Shown here in pieces: positions 37,750-51,700 of a DNA stretch of 64,000 nt. Location: positions 375,034 through 439,033 of the forward strand of contig NW_005434613.1 in the NCBI RefSeq assembly GCF_000315625.1, in the 5' to 3' direction. The notes beneath the pieces were generated by a model that was not told the origin of the DNA, did no database searches, and worked only from the letters and a program-made list of their open reading frames with translations. This DNA comes from Guillardia theta CCMP2712. Lineage: Eukaryota; Cryptophyceae; Pyrenomonadales; Geminigeraceae. The translations under genes and the position numbers were made by a program. Numbering within the stretch: the first letter of the stretch is position 1; every line of letters begins with the position of its first letter.

Positions 37750-37756
37750 TATATAA
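37750..37756 (+). promoter_or_regulatory. Candidate TATA box of the glutathione S-transferase gene
   Basis: TATATAA lies 86 bp upstream of the ATG at 37842, a plausible distance for a TATA box with a short 5' UTR. There is no other evidence. Confidence 0.4.
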
Positions 37757-37841
37757 CGGATATTATACGGGGGTAAATCAACTAAACTTTATTAGTCAAC
37801 AGAGCCGAACTGAGGGTCTTGTGGAATTCGACGCGAGGGCG

Positions 37842-38730
37842 ATGGCGATGAAACTGGTTTACTTCGACCTGAGGGGGAAGGCAGAGGTCCTTCGCCTCAT
37901 GCTCCATGTCGCAGGGCAGGAGTTTGATGACTGTCCTGGGGGTGAGTCGTCTCTGTTTCCCTGCATGCTGTCTGTCTTGTGCGCGCGCGTTGAATCCGTG
38001 CCTTGGGATCTCCGGAGGATCGCACGTGAGGTGGGGAAATTGTGTTTTGAGTCTGTGTATGTGCATGCAAGGCGGAACTGTGTATTGTGATCAAGTGGAA
38101 TCATGAATGTCAGATGCTAAGTACGCCGGATTGGTCTGATCTTCTTGATTTGTCAGGGGTGAACAAGGCAGATTGGGATTCTCAGTTGCTGTTCGGGCAA
38201 CTTCCGCTGCTCATCGATGGGGATCGCAAGATTGTCCAGTCTGGAGCGATCGCTCGCTACCTTGCCTCCAAACTGAACTTGTGCGGAAGCACTGAGGATG
38301 ATAAGCTTCTGTGCGATCAGTTGTACGAGGGGGCTGAAGACGTGTTTCAAGCCCTCTGGCCGGCATGCACAAAATACCGCGGCGGAAGTCCTGAGGCCCT
38401 GGAGAAGGTGCTTGCGGAGGGGGGCAATGTACACAAGTACTTGACAAGGTTCAACGCCATCCTTGAAGGAAAGAAGTTCTTCCTTGGCGAAACTTTCAGC
38501 TATGCAGACCTTGCCCTTTACAACGTTTTGACACTCTCCAGTGCCATTGACGTGAACAATTACATAGCGCCTAACTTCCCTAACATCAAGAAGCACTTCG
38601 ATGCGGTCGAAGCTCATCCTAAGATCGACGCATGTAACTCACAGACTTTTGCTTCCATCGGTCTTCTGATCTTCACACAGATAACAAGTCGGGGAAGCGA
38701 CGCCCTCCATTCGAGCCCTTCACGTTCTAG
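37842..38730 (+). CDS. Sigma-like glutathione S-transferase
   Basis: Exons 37842-37941, 38157-38633 and 38681-38730 join to 208 residues, the usual length for a cytosolic GST. The N-terminal thioredoxin-like domain shows KLVYFDLRGKAEVLRLMLHV (catalytic Tyr in the sigma-class position), GQLPLLIDGDRKIVQSGAIA (cis-Pro and the glutathione-binding Q-S) and RYLASK. The helical C-terminal domain includes FLGETFSYADLALYNVL and ends PKIDAYNKSGKRRP after the last splice, the normal GST ending. Reading through the last intron gives a spurious extension of about 60 residues. It conjugates or isomerises electrophiles with glutathione in the cytosol; the substrate is unknown. Confidence 0.9.
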
Positions 38731-39447
38731 AAAGTGTCAATTCCTAGAGCTCGTTGCTTCGTATGCTGTAGGTAGCAGCGTAGCATTGATGCAAAACAAG
38801 TACAATTGGGTTTTGAAGAGCAAGCGGCACTGTCACTCACACTACATTACATTAGTACGATGTAATTGCCTCGCGGCTTTTTGGCTAGGCAAGTTGGGAG
38901 CGTGCGAGACTGAGTGAAATTCAGCCCGCACGCAGATCACATGAAAGCACATCGAGACGGGCCTCACGTTATTGCTTGAGCCTGAACTGACGCCGCGAGT
39001 TTGATGACAAGACCGGCCCATGCACTGAACAAGAACTTGATGTATTGCTGCACGTACGGGAGTACCCGTGGCAGTCCGATCCTACTTGCCGCGCGGCCCG
39101 GCGCAGTCACGCTGCCCGGCCGGTGCACTCAGCGGTGCCGGCGGTCTCGGAGGCGGCTCTGCCACTGATTCCCGGAGGCACCCGGGCCTTCCGCTCTCCG
39201 CTGAGGCGGACTGGAACCATTTCAATTGAGTAAAACTTCAAGAGCGGCAGCTCCAGTCCGCCCGCCACCTTCCCAAAAAGGAAAGCAAACTCGCCCGACG
39301 ACCGTCTGCCCCAAATTGCTCAATTAAATTTTTCATTAAATTTTGAAATTTCCTCCCGGTTTATGAAATGTACATCACGATCTGAAATTACCCCTCCCGC
39401 CCTCTCTTACTCCGCTCCTTCCCCCGCCTTGCTATCACCGCCAAGCC
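38731..39447. other. Spacer between GST and MCM2
   Basis: Contains a GC-rich island (about 39080-39200), a small perfect inverted repeat near 38846-38866 (ATTACAT/ATGTAAT) and AT-rich sequence (39310-39370) just upstream of MCM2. No gene seen. Confidence 0.5.
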
Positions 39448-40679
39448 ATGGTACGTCGCCGCCATGCACAGCTCGCGCAAATCTCTCATCTACACCCTCC
39501 TCCTCCCTCCCTCCTCTCCTCCCCCCCGTTCTCGTAGTGCAATGCTATCGTTATTAGAAGCTCTTCATTCTTCCTGCTGCTCCTTCCCCTTCCCATGCCA
39601 CATCGTCTCTTGATACCCCCTCCGCTTCTGTTGTTTGTAAGCCCTTCCTCAAGCTTTCCCTCTCCACCTTTCCATAGCTTTGCTGCTCCATCTTATCTCC
39701 TCTCCTTTTCTCGAAACGGTTGTCCTCGCATAACATCTCACCTTCGAGTTGCTTTTGACTTCCTTCACAGAGCTCTAGGAGACCCCGTAGACGAGTACAA
39801 GCTGATGATGATTCCGAGCCGCCTGCGAGCTCGCCAGCAGCCGCGAGCTCGCCAGCAGCGGCCCAATCTAGCTCTAATATGCCGACTCCAGCAAGCGAGC
39901 CAGCGATAAGCCAAGTGAGAAGACTTGCGAGAGGAGATGCAGGCGGCTGACTTGCCTTGTCTGCGCAGGACCGTGTTGAGAACAGCGATGATGAAGGAGA
40001 AGATCTCCATGACGAGACCCAGCTGGCAAGGGACTACATGCCCGTGCCGGAGTTGGATACTTACGACCAGGAGGACCTCGATGGGTCGGAGTATTCACCC
40101 ATGTCGCCTTCAGCTCGCATTGCAGCTGAGGCTCAGATGCGAAAGAGAGATCGAGATACACAGAAGGCAGCCGGCAGAGTCCCCCGAGCTCTTCGTGGGT
40201 TCGATGACGACGACGAGCGCCCGTCGCGTCGCCGCCGCAGGGAGAGGGAGGAGGCGGCTGGGCTGGAGTCTGCAGATGTCTCGGTGAACATTGAGGACCT
40301 CCCAGAGGGAGTTTCGCTCCCGGACTTCATCCAGACGGACATCGCGAAGAGGGAGATCAAGAGGCGATTCGGAGTGTTCCTGCGCACCTTCACGGACGAG
40401 CAGGGGAGAGCCGTGTACCGTGACAAGATCAAGCGGATGTGCGATGCGAACAAGCAGAGCTTGGAGGTCAGCTACATGCATCTCTCAAATGCTCAGCGCA
40501 TCTTCGGCATCTGGGTGGCGGACGCCCCCGAGCCGATCCTCGAGGTTCTGAACGAGGCGGCGATGGACGTGGTGCTGCAGCTCTACCCCAACTACGAGGA
40601 CATCCATAGCGAGATCTTCGTGCGCATCATTGAGCTCCCTATCACCGACAAGCTGCGAGATATCCGACAGGTCGATCTT

Positions 40680-40731
<52 letters not shown>

Positions 40732-42652
40732 TCCCTTCCTCTCCCACCCTCTCCGTCTACTCTACTTTCCTCCTCCACCACGCTTTCCGCATTATCTGCT
40801 TCCTCCGTGCTGCTTCATACTGGGACTGAATCGCTCTGCGCAGGTTCACCTCAACGTTCTCGTCAAGGTGGGAGGAGTCATCACAAGGAGGACGGCGATC
40901 TATCCGCAGCTCAAGCTCGTCATGTTCGAGTGCGGCAAGTGCGGCCTCGTCTTCGGCCCCTTCTACCAGCAGAACGCTGCCAGTGACGTCAAGCCCGGGT
41001 CCTGCCCGGAGTGCCAGAGCCGGGGCCCGTTGAGCGTGAACCAGGAGAGGACGGTCTACCGCAACTACCAGAAGATGACGTTGCAGGAGACGCCCGGGAC
41101 GGTCCCAGCTGGGCGTCTGCCCCGATACAAGGACGTGATCCTCGTCGGTGATCTGATCGACTGCGCGAGGCCCGGGGAGCAGGTGGAGGTGACGGGCGTC
41201 TACAAGAACAACTTTGACTCCTCCCTCAACACCAAGAACGGCTTCCCCGTCTTCGCTACCATAATCGAGGCCAACCACGTGAGCAAGAAGGACGACATCT
41301 ACTCGCCCTTCCGCCTGACTGAGGACGACGAGACCAAGATCCGTGAGCTCTCCAAGGACCCTCAGATCGTTCAGAAGATCGTCTCCAGCATCGCTCCCTC
41401 CATCTTCGGGCACGAGGACGTCAAGACTGCCCTCGCGCTCTCGATGTTCGGAGGGCAGGCCAAGGACATCTCAGGCAAGCACAGGATCAGAGGAGACATC
41501 AACGTCCTCCTCCTCGGTGACCCGGGAACGGCCAAGTCTCAGTTCCTCAAGTACGTAGAGAAGAGCATGCCTCGCGCCATCTTCGCCACGGGCAAGGGAG
41601 CGAGTGCGGTCGGTCTGACCGCCGGAGTTCATCGGGACCCGATCACGAGGGAGTGGACACTGGAAGGAGGAGCGCTGGTGCTGGCCGACACAGGCGTCTG
41701 CCTCATCGACGAGTTTGACAAGATGTCAGACCAGGACAGGACCAGCATCCACGAGGCGATGGAGCAGCAGAGCATCTCAGTGTCTAAGGCCGGGATCGTG
41801 ACCAGCCTGCAGGCGAGGTGCGCGGTGATCGCAGCCGCCAACCCCAAGGCAGGACGGTACAACTCGTCCATGCACTTCCACGAGAACGTTGAGCTGACTG
41901 AGCCCATCCTCTCTCGCTTCGACGTGCTGTGTGTGGTGAAAGATACTATCGATCCCATCCTGGACAGCCAGCTCGCGGACTTTGTGGTCCAGTCGCACGA
42001 CAGGAGCCATCCCGGGAAGCGAGCGGAGGCGGAGGCAGCAGGAGAGGAGGCGAGCGACGAGGGGGAGGGGCCGATCCCTCAGAGTCTTCTGAAGAAGTAC
42101 ATCGTGTACGCCAAGAAGCACGTCAGGCCCAAGATCAGCCAGATCGACAGCGACAAGGTCACGAAACTTTACGCGGAGCTGAGGAGGGAAAGCGAGGCGG
42201 GGGGAGGGATCCCGATCGCTGTCCGCCACGTCGAGAGTATTATCCGAATGTCCGAGTCGTTTGCTAGGATGCACTTGCGTGAGATCGTGAGGGACGACGA
42301 CGTGAACTTGGCGATCCGAGTCATGCTGGACTCCTTCATCTCCTCCCAGAAGTACAGCGTGCAGCGCAACCTCCGGCGCTCCTTCCATCGCTACCTCGCC
42401 TTCCAGAAGGACAACAACGAGCTTCTCCTCTACATCCTCCAGGCCATGGTCAGGGACGAGCTCCAGTACACGCGCTCCCGCAACTTCCTTCGGCTGCAAG
42501 AGGAGGAGGAGGTCAAGGTGGAGCAGCAGGACTTTGAGCAGAGGGCCAAGAACATCGGCGTCCACCAGTTCCACGACTTCTACGCTTCCCAGCTCTTCAG
42601 CTCGAAGTTCCGCCTCGACAAGTCGACCAAGATGATCGTTTGCTCGTCCTAA
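39448..42652 (+). CDS. MCM2: MCM2 replicative helicase subunit
   Basis: Exons 39448-39450 (ATG only, inferred), 39771-39914, 39969-40670 and 40844-42652 give 885 residues, close to human MCM2 at 904. An Arg/Ser/Ala-rich N-terminal tail leads to the acidic [20 protein letters not shown] and [10 protein letters not shown], the MCM2-specific region near the histone-binding segment. A C4 zinc finger follows ([11 protein letters not shown], then [10 protein letters not shown]). The AAA+ core has Walker [10 protein letters not shown], Walker [10 protein letters not shown] and the arginine finger SRFD. The protein is one of six subunits of the MCM2-7 ring licensed at replication origins. The first coding exon is uncertain: the second exon has an in-frame stop just upstream of its splice acceptor and needs an upstream start. 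Confidence 0.95.
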
Positions 42653-42744
42653 GCTGGGGCGTTCTAGAGGCCCGCGAAGATTTGTACTTGTTTCAAATAA
42701 ATCTACAAGATGATATTCCACCTGCTCCCGCTCCGGCTGCTGCC

Positions 42745-42783
<39 letters not shown>

Positions 42784-45700
42784 TCTCCTGCTCCTCCTTC
42801 TCCTGCTCCTGCTCCTGCTCCTGCTCCACCAGCTTCTCTTCCTCCTCTCCCTTCATCCGCGCAACTGTTACTTGTCGAACTCCACCACCTGATCCGTATG
42901 CTCCTGTCTCTGCTGCCCTTTCCCCTTCCCTCCTTCGACTCATCCTCGCCCTCCGCTCGTGGTTTTCTCTTGCGTTTCGCTGAGGTTCAAGGACGCGGGG
43001 GGGGGGAGAAGAGAAGGAAATTTATATAGAGGTGGACAAGCGAGGGAAACGAGAAGGCAGGAGGAGGAGAGGGAGAAGGAGGAGAGGGAGGAGGAAGAAG
43101 CGGATGAGTGTTTCTAGTCAGTCAACTTGTCTTGACTCAAGAATTGAGAAAGAGCGTCATGAACTTGGTCGAACAGCCTGCAGATCATTATTTCAGTCGC
43201 TGCCGTAGGAGGAGCAGAGGAAGGGAGAGGAGGAGGAATTGTAGAAATGACAAAGGGAGGTGAGGGAAAGTGGAGAGGGGAGAGGGGAGAGCAGGGGACG
43301 AAGGGGAGGAAGAAGAACAAGGAGGAGAATTGCAATGGAGGGAGGGTTGAGAGAGGAGAGAGCGAGGAGAGGAAGAACAGCAGAGGGGAGAAAGCAGAGG
43401 GGAGGAAGGGGAGGAAAGGGAGAGAGGAGAGGGGAGGGAGGGAGGGAGGGGAATAGGAACTATGTAGGAGGGCAAGGAGGGAGGATGTGGATAGGAGAGT
43501 TAGGAGATATTTCAGACCCAGTGGCTTCCGCGTCGAAACCTCCAGCGAACTGCACGAGAGTGAGAGGAGGAGCAAGTGAAGTTGCTCGACCTGATGCACG
43601 CGGAAAGAAAACTTCAAGGCGGAGTTGAGCAGATTCTGAACCTGAGAGAGCGGCAATTTCAACGAGAGACGATGGACAGGGGGGCGAAGAGGGAGAGGGA
43701 GAAGGAGAGGGAGGGGGGAAGGAGGGGAGGGGGGAAGAGGGGAGGGAGGGGGGTAGGGGGGANNNNNNNNNNNNNNNNNNNNNNNNNNNNNNNNNNNNNN
43801 NNNNNNNNNNNNNNNNNNNNNNNNNNNNNNNNNNNNNNNNNNNNNNNNNNNNNNNNNNNNNNNNNNNNNNNNNNNNNNNNNNNNNNNNNNNNNNNNNNNN
43901 NNNNNNNNNNNNNNNNNNNNNNNNNNNNNNNNNNNNNNNNNNNNNNNNNNNNNNNNNNNNNNNNNNNNNNNNNNNNNNNNNNNNNNNNNNNNNNNNNNNN
44001 TGTTCGTCAGCTGATTGTGAACTCCGAGCGGCAGCCAACGATCGTTCTCCTTCCCATCTCTTCCCCGTATCACTGCGTCTCCTTGCAGCGCCACTAGAAT
44101 TTGCTTGGACGCTCCCTGGTTTACAAGATCTGCAATCGTGATGGGCGCGCGAATGCCGTCCATGAAGATGCAGAGAACCTGTGCTCAGAATCATTTGCTC
44201 TGCTCTGCTCTGCCTCCCGAAGGCCGTGAGCGACATCTGCATGGCATACTTGGCAAGGCCAACCGTTGCGATTTGAACATTCTTGACAAGCTGGGAGAAA
44301 CTTCAGCTGGGAGATAGCAAGGCAAAGGAGGGGACAAGGTGGGGAAGTAAGAGGTCGAGCAGGAGGGTAAGGGAGGCAGAGGAAACAAGAAGAGGGAGGG
44401 GGAACAAGGGAACAAGGGAGGGCATGTGAGGAGAAACGAGAGGTGGGGGGAGGAGGGAAAGGGGGAAAGGTGGGCAAGAGGGATTACGGGAAGGATGGGG
44501 AGGATGGGGAGGATGGGAAGGGGAGGAGGGCAACGGGGGCATGGGGGAGGAAGGGGAGGGGAGGGAGGGGCAGCAGCAACCTTGAAGTCGAACGGAATAC
44601 TGTGTGTCTTGTAGTTCCGCATGATCTCCTCCTCAGATCGGATGTACCACTCGACCGTCGGTTTGACAGACTCGAATTTGTCAACGGCCTGCTGGAGCTC
44701 CTCGTGGATCGCAGACTTTGCTATCCACCTGTCGTCCTCGGGGTCCATAGAGGCGACCAAACGCTCCAGCTCCTGCTTCCTCCCTGTCACCTCCCGGAGA
44801 ACTTCCAGCTTCTTCTCCGGCCAAGCAGCGAAGCCCTGGAGGACAATTGAAGCGGGTCAGGGTAAGTAGGGAAGGGAGCGAGGAGACGAGGAATGCATGC
44901 AATGGGAGGGGAGGGGAACTGAGAACGATGGAACAGGAGGCAAAGCCAAAGGAGGAGTGGAAAAGGACGAGGAGGAGGAGCAGGGGGAGGAGGAGGAGGA
45001 GGAGGAGGAGATGCTTAGTTGGTTTGACTCACCTTGAGCACCATCCTCTCATCAGAGAGGAGAGCGAGCCGGCGATCGACCTCCGCAACGAAGATTTCGA
45101 CCTGGGTAAGGTCTTGAGGAGCAAAGGATTGGATCTGAGGGATGAGGTCCAAGATCATAGGCTCGAAGATGCTCCTGTCGCTCATAACTTGCTTCATGTA
45201 AGAGCTTCTGCCTTCCAGCTCCTCCTTCACTCCCTTCTGTGCGTTGCCAACGTCTGCAGAGCCTGAGGAGGACTCGTTCTCCTTGTTGCCTTCTTCTGTA
45301 TTCGCCTCCGACTGAGACGAGGACACTTTCTTCCTGACCACCTGGAGTACAGCTGAGCTTGACGAGGAAAGAGGAGGGGAAAGAGGAGGAGGAGAGGAGG
45401 GAGAAAGGAGGGAGAAGGAGTGGGGAGGGGAGTGGGAGGGGAGAGGAGAGAGGGGAGGGGAGGAGGAGAGAGGGGAGTGGGAGGGGAGAGAGGAGAGAGG
45501 AGAGAGGAGAGAGGGGAGGAGGGAGGAGGGAGGGAGAGCAAGGAGGAGGGAGGAGGGAGGAGGGAGGAGGGAGGAGGGAGGAGGGAGGGGAGAGAGAGGA
45601 GGAGGTTTCTCACCTTTTGCAAGGGTTTGTCAACTCGTTCGATGTTGCGGGTCAGGTCTTGGTACTTCTTGATCACCTCCCATGACTTGGCGATGCCTGA

Positions 45701-48700
45701 CGAGCTCGACGTTGCGGCGCGTCCAGCAGGCGATACCTTGGAGGCCTCCCCCGACAACCCTTGAGGAGGCGGCGGTGGCGGTGGCGGTGGTAAGGGAGAA
45801 GCAGGGTGTGGTGTGCCCTTGTTGTGAGGTGAGGAAGCAGATAGCAAGAGTGGGGGAGGAGGGGGAGGGGGAGGGGGAGGTGGTGTTGTACAGGGAGAAT
45901 TTGAGCTTGAAAAGTTGGGGGGAGGAGGAGGAGGAGGAGGAGGAGGAGGAGGAGGAGGAGTTCCGACTGAAACGTCGGTGGCAGGGCTCTTAGAACTGGG
46001 GCTGACCATTGCAGCATTTCCATCTCGCTGACCACAGCCAGATGCATGCTGAGCTTTTGGCACTTCTGGGACCAATATCTGCCCGAGGATTGGTTCCCGT
46101 TGACTTTGGGTTTCTGATTGTTCCTGGCCTGATGTGCTTGCCATAACAGGAGTTTGAACTACCTTTCTCGGAGTTTGGACTTCTTGACCGTTCGCCTTGA
46201 TAGGATCGGCGACTTTCAGCTTGGAAGTCTTCTTCGGAGTCCAGGCAAAGAGATTGCTTCCTTTTGTCGGAGAGGAGGAAGAATAAGTACTGTGAGAAGG
46301 AGCCTTTGCATGAAGCGGATTCATGTCAGCATGATATGGGGTTCTCGATAAGGACATCTTGGCTTTCTCATTCTTGGTCATCGCCTCGATCTGCAGCCTG
46401 AGCTTCTCGTTCTCCTTAGCCAAAGCTTCTTTCGATGCGTCGTCGGACTTGCGGGCCTTGAGTTCTGATTCTACTGGGCTCTTCTGTCTATCTATGGGCG
46501 ATGAGTTGACACTGCGAGGGCTCGAGCTTCTGTCATTGTTCATGTTGGAAATGAGCCAATCGGCCCCTAAAACCGTATCGGGTTTGTTAGCTGGCGAGAG
46601 GCTCTTTCGGAGAAGCTTGTCTGATCTGTTTGGTGTGATCCTTGGGTGCTCTGCGCGGCTTACGTGACGGTTTCTTCCGTTACTTTCATTGTTCTCCTTG
46701 TCGCCCTTCGCCTCGTCGATGACTTTCTCAGCATTCACAATCTGTGTGTCGTCCGAGTCTGTTGAGACAGGAGTAGTTTCCTTCTGATCTGTCGATGATG
46801 CTGACCGTGGGCTGGACTGTTCATCACTTACTTCCTTCTCCTGATCCTTCTCTTCAGATGCTTCATCTTCTTGACCTGTTTCTTCCTTGGGCTTTGGATC
46901 AGCTGAGAGTTCTGTTGCCTTTGTTAGCTTCTTAACTTTGAGGCTTGCTACTCTGCGTGCATACACCCGCATAGCCAAGAGCGTGAAAATATAAACTACG
47001 GAACAAGCGATTGTGAAGTAAAGTACCACGGTATTGGGAAACAATTGCAGGCCAGAACTGGAGAAGTATTGAAAAGGAAAAAGAGAGTCATTTGCACGAT
47101 GACTTTCAACATTCAGCGTCTCTGAATCCTCTCTTGCAATCTGGGAATCTCTCATGAACGACTTGGAAACATCTTCCGACGGGTCAATTCGCTGAGATGC
47201 GGCAATGGCGAATTGATACAAGGCCCTTTCACTGCAGAGCTACGTTAGATCGACTCTCTCACACAGACATTCATGAAGACTACCGAACATCCGCATGCCA
47301 TCGCTCTTCCGTCACACCAGTGCGGCCTTTGAGCATGTTCTTTCGGACAGTCAATGATACACCAATCTGACACCTGGCGCTCGAGGGTATGAGCTTCGTT
47401 GACTTTCAGCACGGACGGGTTCTCACCTCGATGACAACCAGTCTTCGTGAGTGCGCCCCATCTGGCAAGCATTGCACTCTTGATAGAGACTCGCATCGGA
47501 ACAAATGTCGATCGCACTCTGAAAATCGCAAGATCTGAAAACACCGTTCATTCAGGTCCAAACTGGGCTTTTCAAAACTCACCTGCACCAACACGCAACA
47601 CTCTCTTCAATCGTTGGAGCCCAGAAGCAACGAGAATTGTTCGGAATCGCATTTTGATTCCCTGTGGCTTCCAAGCATCTGCGAAGTAGATGTTCGATTT
47701 CCCAACATGGGTTTGCATTTTTCATCTCCATCTTCAATTTCAGAACCCCTTTCATTTGGTCGTCAATCGGGTATTGATTGGAAATTAACCCTGCAAGAAG
47801 CTCAAATGCTCTCACGCGCTTCAACCTCAACCCCCTGATCAGAGAAAGTCAAGAATGAAAACACTTCACAGGGACCGACTTGAGGTCTTCGTTGTGAAGA
47901 TGTACGTGACTTGCTTGACCAACATCATAAGATTTGAAACTTGGGGAACTGCTTATCTGTGGACGACATCACTCTGGTTTCGTACACAGAAGAAGAATAA
48001 ACCTCATTCCAGTGCTTTGGCGTGCCATCAGAGTTGTATCCCCATCGAAATTCATACGAGGAGAGTAGGTTATCTACAGGAGACAAACACAATAGGAGTA
48101 GGAATAGACAGGACACACTGGGCATCGGGCTAGGCATGAAGCACTTGTCCGACCGGCAGGTATAGAGATGTTATGCTCTTGCAACTTTCAGTCTCCGAGC
48201 GTCATCACTTGAGTGAATTATGAATCTTATCCAGAGTTTTTCCTCCAGACCTCTCGATTCCCAGCATGGACATCGTCTACCGATGTCGTTGCATTTTTAC
48301 CTGTTCTATGCCTATTTGCATATTCTTCTTCCCCCTCCTCTGCCGCCTTCTCTTGCGCCTCCTCCTCCACCACCTCGCTCTGAACGGATCCTTCCCGCCA
48401 TGCCCGACCAACTCCAACCACCCCCCACCCCTCATTGAAATTGTCAAGTCAACTGTTGGGTTGGTAATGTACCCCTACCCCCATATCATACCCAAACTGA
48501 CCCCTTATGTAGTCAATTTCCAGGTCCAACCCACCACGGGGTCGCCGACTACCCCTTGCATATTCACCTACCCCCTCGCATAGTCGCTCGATTTCATATC
48601 ACCCCTCCGTTCCTCATCAAAAGAATAGGTGGAGGGGTCTGACAATGCATGAACCCCACTTTCCTTAGTCCGCATTATGCATAAGTGAGGGTGGGGTACT

Positions 48701-51700
48701 AAGTACCCCTTATTTCATCATGAATTTGGATTGAAATCACGGGGTAGGTACCCCCGGCCCTCCACCACTTGGCGGCTGATCGCCGTTCTGAGCATGGAGG
48801 AATGAAGCAGGAAGGAAAGGGAGGGGGGGAGGGGGGGGGGGGAGGAGAGAGGGAGAGAGGAGAGGGAGAGAGGGAGAGAGGGAGAGAGGGAGAGAGGAGA
48901 GAGGGAGAGAGGAGAGAGGAGAGAGGGAGAGAGGCGAGGGAGAGGAAGGAGAGAGGAGAGGGAGAAGAAGGAGAGAGTGAAAGAGGAGACATGAGAGAGA
49001 GAAAGAGGAGAGAAAGAGGAGAGAGAAGACAGACGGGAGATGAAAGAGGGTGGAGGGGGGGAGAAAGGGAGACAGGGAAGAGGAGAATGAGGAAGTCACA
49101 AAAGGTGCACATGCAACAAAGTTGAAAACATTCATCTGCATTCTCTGACAGTTGTCGTTTGTTCTGTTTTGCAGGAAATGGCAAGTCTGTTGAAACATAC
49201 CCCGCAGACTAGACGAGACTGATTCAATGATATGAACTGTAATCTCGTAGCTCTGGTTGTCCTGACCACCTGCATCTGGCATGTAGATGCTCAATCCTAT
49301 CAGTACAGGGGAGGATCAATCAACTGGCTCCCCAACCCTGCTGGTTCGAATTATGTACAGATCATCATCCATACTGTATGGACTCAACCCCCTGGCTCTG
49401 AATCTCTCAAAGTTGAAGATGTAGTTCCCTTCCGCAGCAAGAGCTCTACTCCTCCTCTCCTCATCATCTCCAACGGAGTACTCCATCAAGAACTGCAGGT
49501 TGTGGTCGCGTCCGTGAACGTAAAGGTAACTTCTTCCTATCGTTGGGTTTTGTCTTCTGAGTGTTGGTTTCTCCGCTAGCTTGCCAACACCTTGGAGGGG
49601 ATCAGCGTCGTGAACGTGTCGCTGCCTCTACGGAGTCGCGGCTACATAGCGGAAGTGCAAGGATGCTGTAGAGAGAGCCCAGTGAGCTGTGATCAGACAG
49701 GCTCGGGCCTCTCACAGTACTGCGGGACAAAGTTCTTCCTGCGAACACTTGTTAAGCTAGACAGAGACCCTCCTCCGTTCTCATACCTTCCTTTCTTCTT
49801 CCCCTACGACCTTCCCTCGGATCCCAACATGGGCATGATCTTGCCGATCGTAGACTTCCGATTGACATACGCTGGGATCAACAAGGTCCCGATGCCTGAA
49901 CCTCATTGGCCGAAGAAGATTCAAGACAGGATACAACATAGACCTCAAGATACTTCTCCTCCGATACTCAATTGGGTGAAAGTCTCGAACAGAATTCAAG
50001 CAATCTATCGTGCGATTCAAAATTTGACGTTCAACAACAACTTGAATCAAAATTCCGCAATCGTAATCAACTCCTTGAACCAAAATTCCGCAATCGTGAA
50101 TAACTCCTTGAACCAAAATTCGACAATCGTGAATAATTCCTTGAACCAAAATTCGACGTCGTTCAATAACAGCAACTTGACAACAGACCATTCGTTACAA
50201 GATGGGTTAGTGAACATCAGTTTGACAATAGACCTTTTATTGCAAGATGGTTTCACTCCAGAAGAAGCTTTTCAAGTGATGGAAGTCTACGACACAAACA
50301 AGGATTCCATAATCGAAGGTGAAGAGATTCGGATACAGGAGGCGCTCAAAGGATTTGATGTGGTGCCGTCTTTGCCTAAGGTATTCGAGGGACAAACTTA
50401 TGAGACCATCGTCAAAGTTCACTCGATAGGAGGCTCGGTCCCCATGCTGGGTGGTAATGAGAGCGAGACTTTGATGCTCTATCAGTTGTCTAATTGCTCA
50501 GGCTACAGTGCTCCTCTACCTCCAGGAGCGGACATCTGCCGAGACAGCTTCGTTGAGTTTTCTTCATGCCCAGATGGTTCTGCTGGCTGTTACAAGGGCA
50601 CTTCGCTTCCTGTCGTCAACAATTTCCAATCTCTGCAGATTCCAGCAGGTTTTGTTGTGGACATAGTATACTCCTGCGAAGTCTCACAGACGGATTTCTC
50701 ATCGTATCACACCTTTTCTGAGGGGAGCATCCTTCAAACTTGCGATGGCAGCACAAGCACATGTTGCAACCTCAAGCACCCAGCAGCATCCTTGACATTC
50801 AGAACTATCAATAGGAGTATAGCCAGTAGTCCGCAAGAGTATTGCCAAGGATGCACCTCTAACAGCGAGGACATAGCTACGATGCTGACTTTCAACCAAT
50901 TCATGTCCCACTACACCGGTGTCTATGAGGTATGCAAATCACTGAAAAAAACGTTTTTTCATTGATGTTGAAACTCAGACAAAGATGAGTCTCAAATCCA
51001 CCCTTCTGCCGGTTGGAAATTATCCCGTACTGATGCAGATTCAATCTGCGACATCGGCCTACACCTTCATTGAATTCATACTGCATAAAATGACAGGCTC
51101 GCAATTTTCCATCGAATTCTACTCAGATCTGCAAAACGAGCCGGTAGATGTAGAAAATGGTTTCAGCATGTCATTTTGATGTGATTGGTAGGCATTCTTC
51201 TTTTCAAGTCTTCATAGCAACTCGTCATGGACTTGCACTCAAGGCAACTGTGAGGTGGAGCAACTCAACCCGTTGATTGCATTGGAGTGACTGGAATTAC
51301 ACAGGCTTCGTTACAACTCACGACAAACTTGGCGTTGTTCACAACGATGACTTACAACAATGATACATTGCAGAATCGGACAGAAAGTCCAACCATTCAA
51401 CCAGACTCGTTTTTATGGACCCCGTGCTACGATTTTGTAGGGATGCATTACTTTTGCTTGTTTTGGGGAGATTCAACGTCTGGACAATGGACAAACCTGG
51501 TGAGCACTCCACTTACCCAATGCAGCATCTGACATCTTGCAAAGAAATGCATCTTTATCCGGGTTATAGAAAATCTGCCACCAAAGATACATGTGAATAT
51601 TTCCAACACAACCTCTGAATACTTGCTGGATGCAACTGCATATATGGGTCAAAAAGTACATATTGTGTTGGCTTTGTTAAATCAATACCAATCTCGCTTC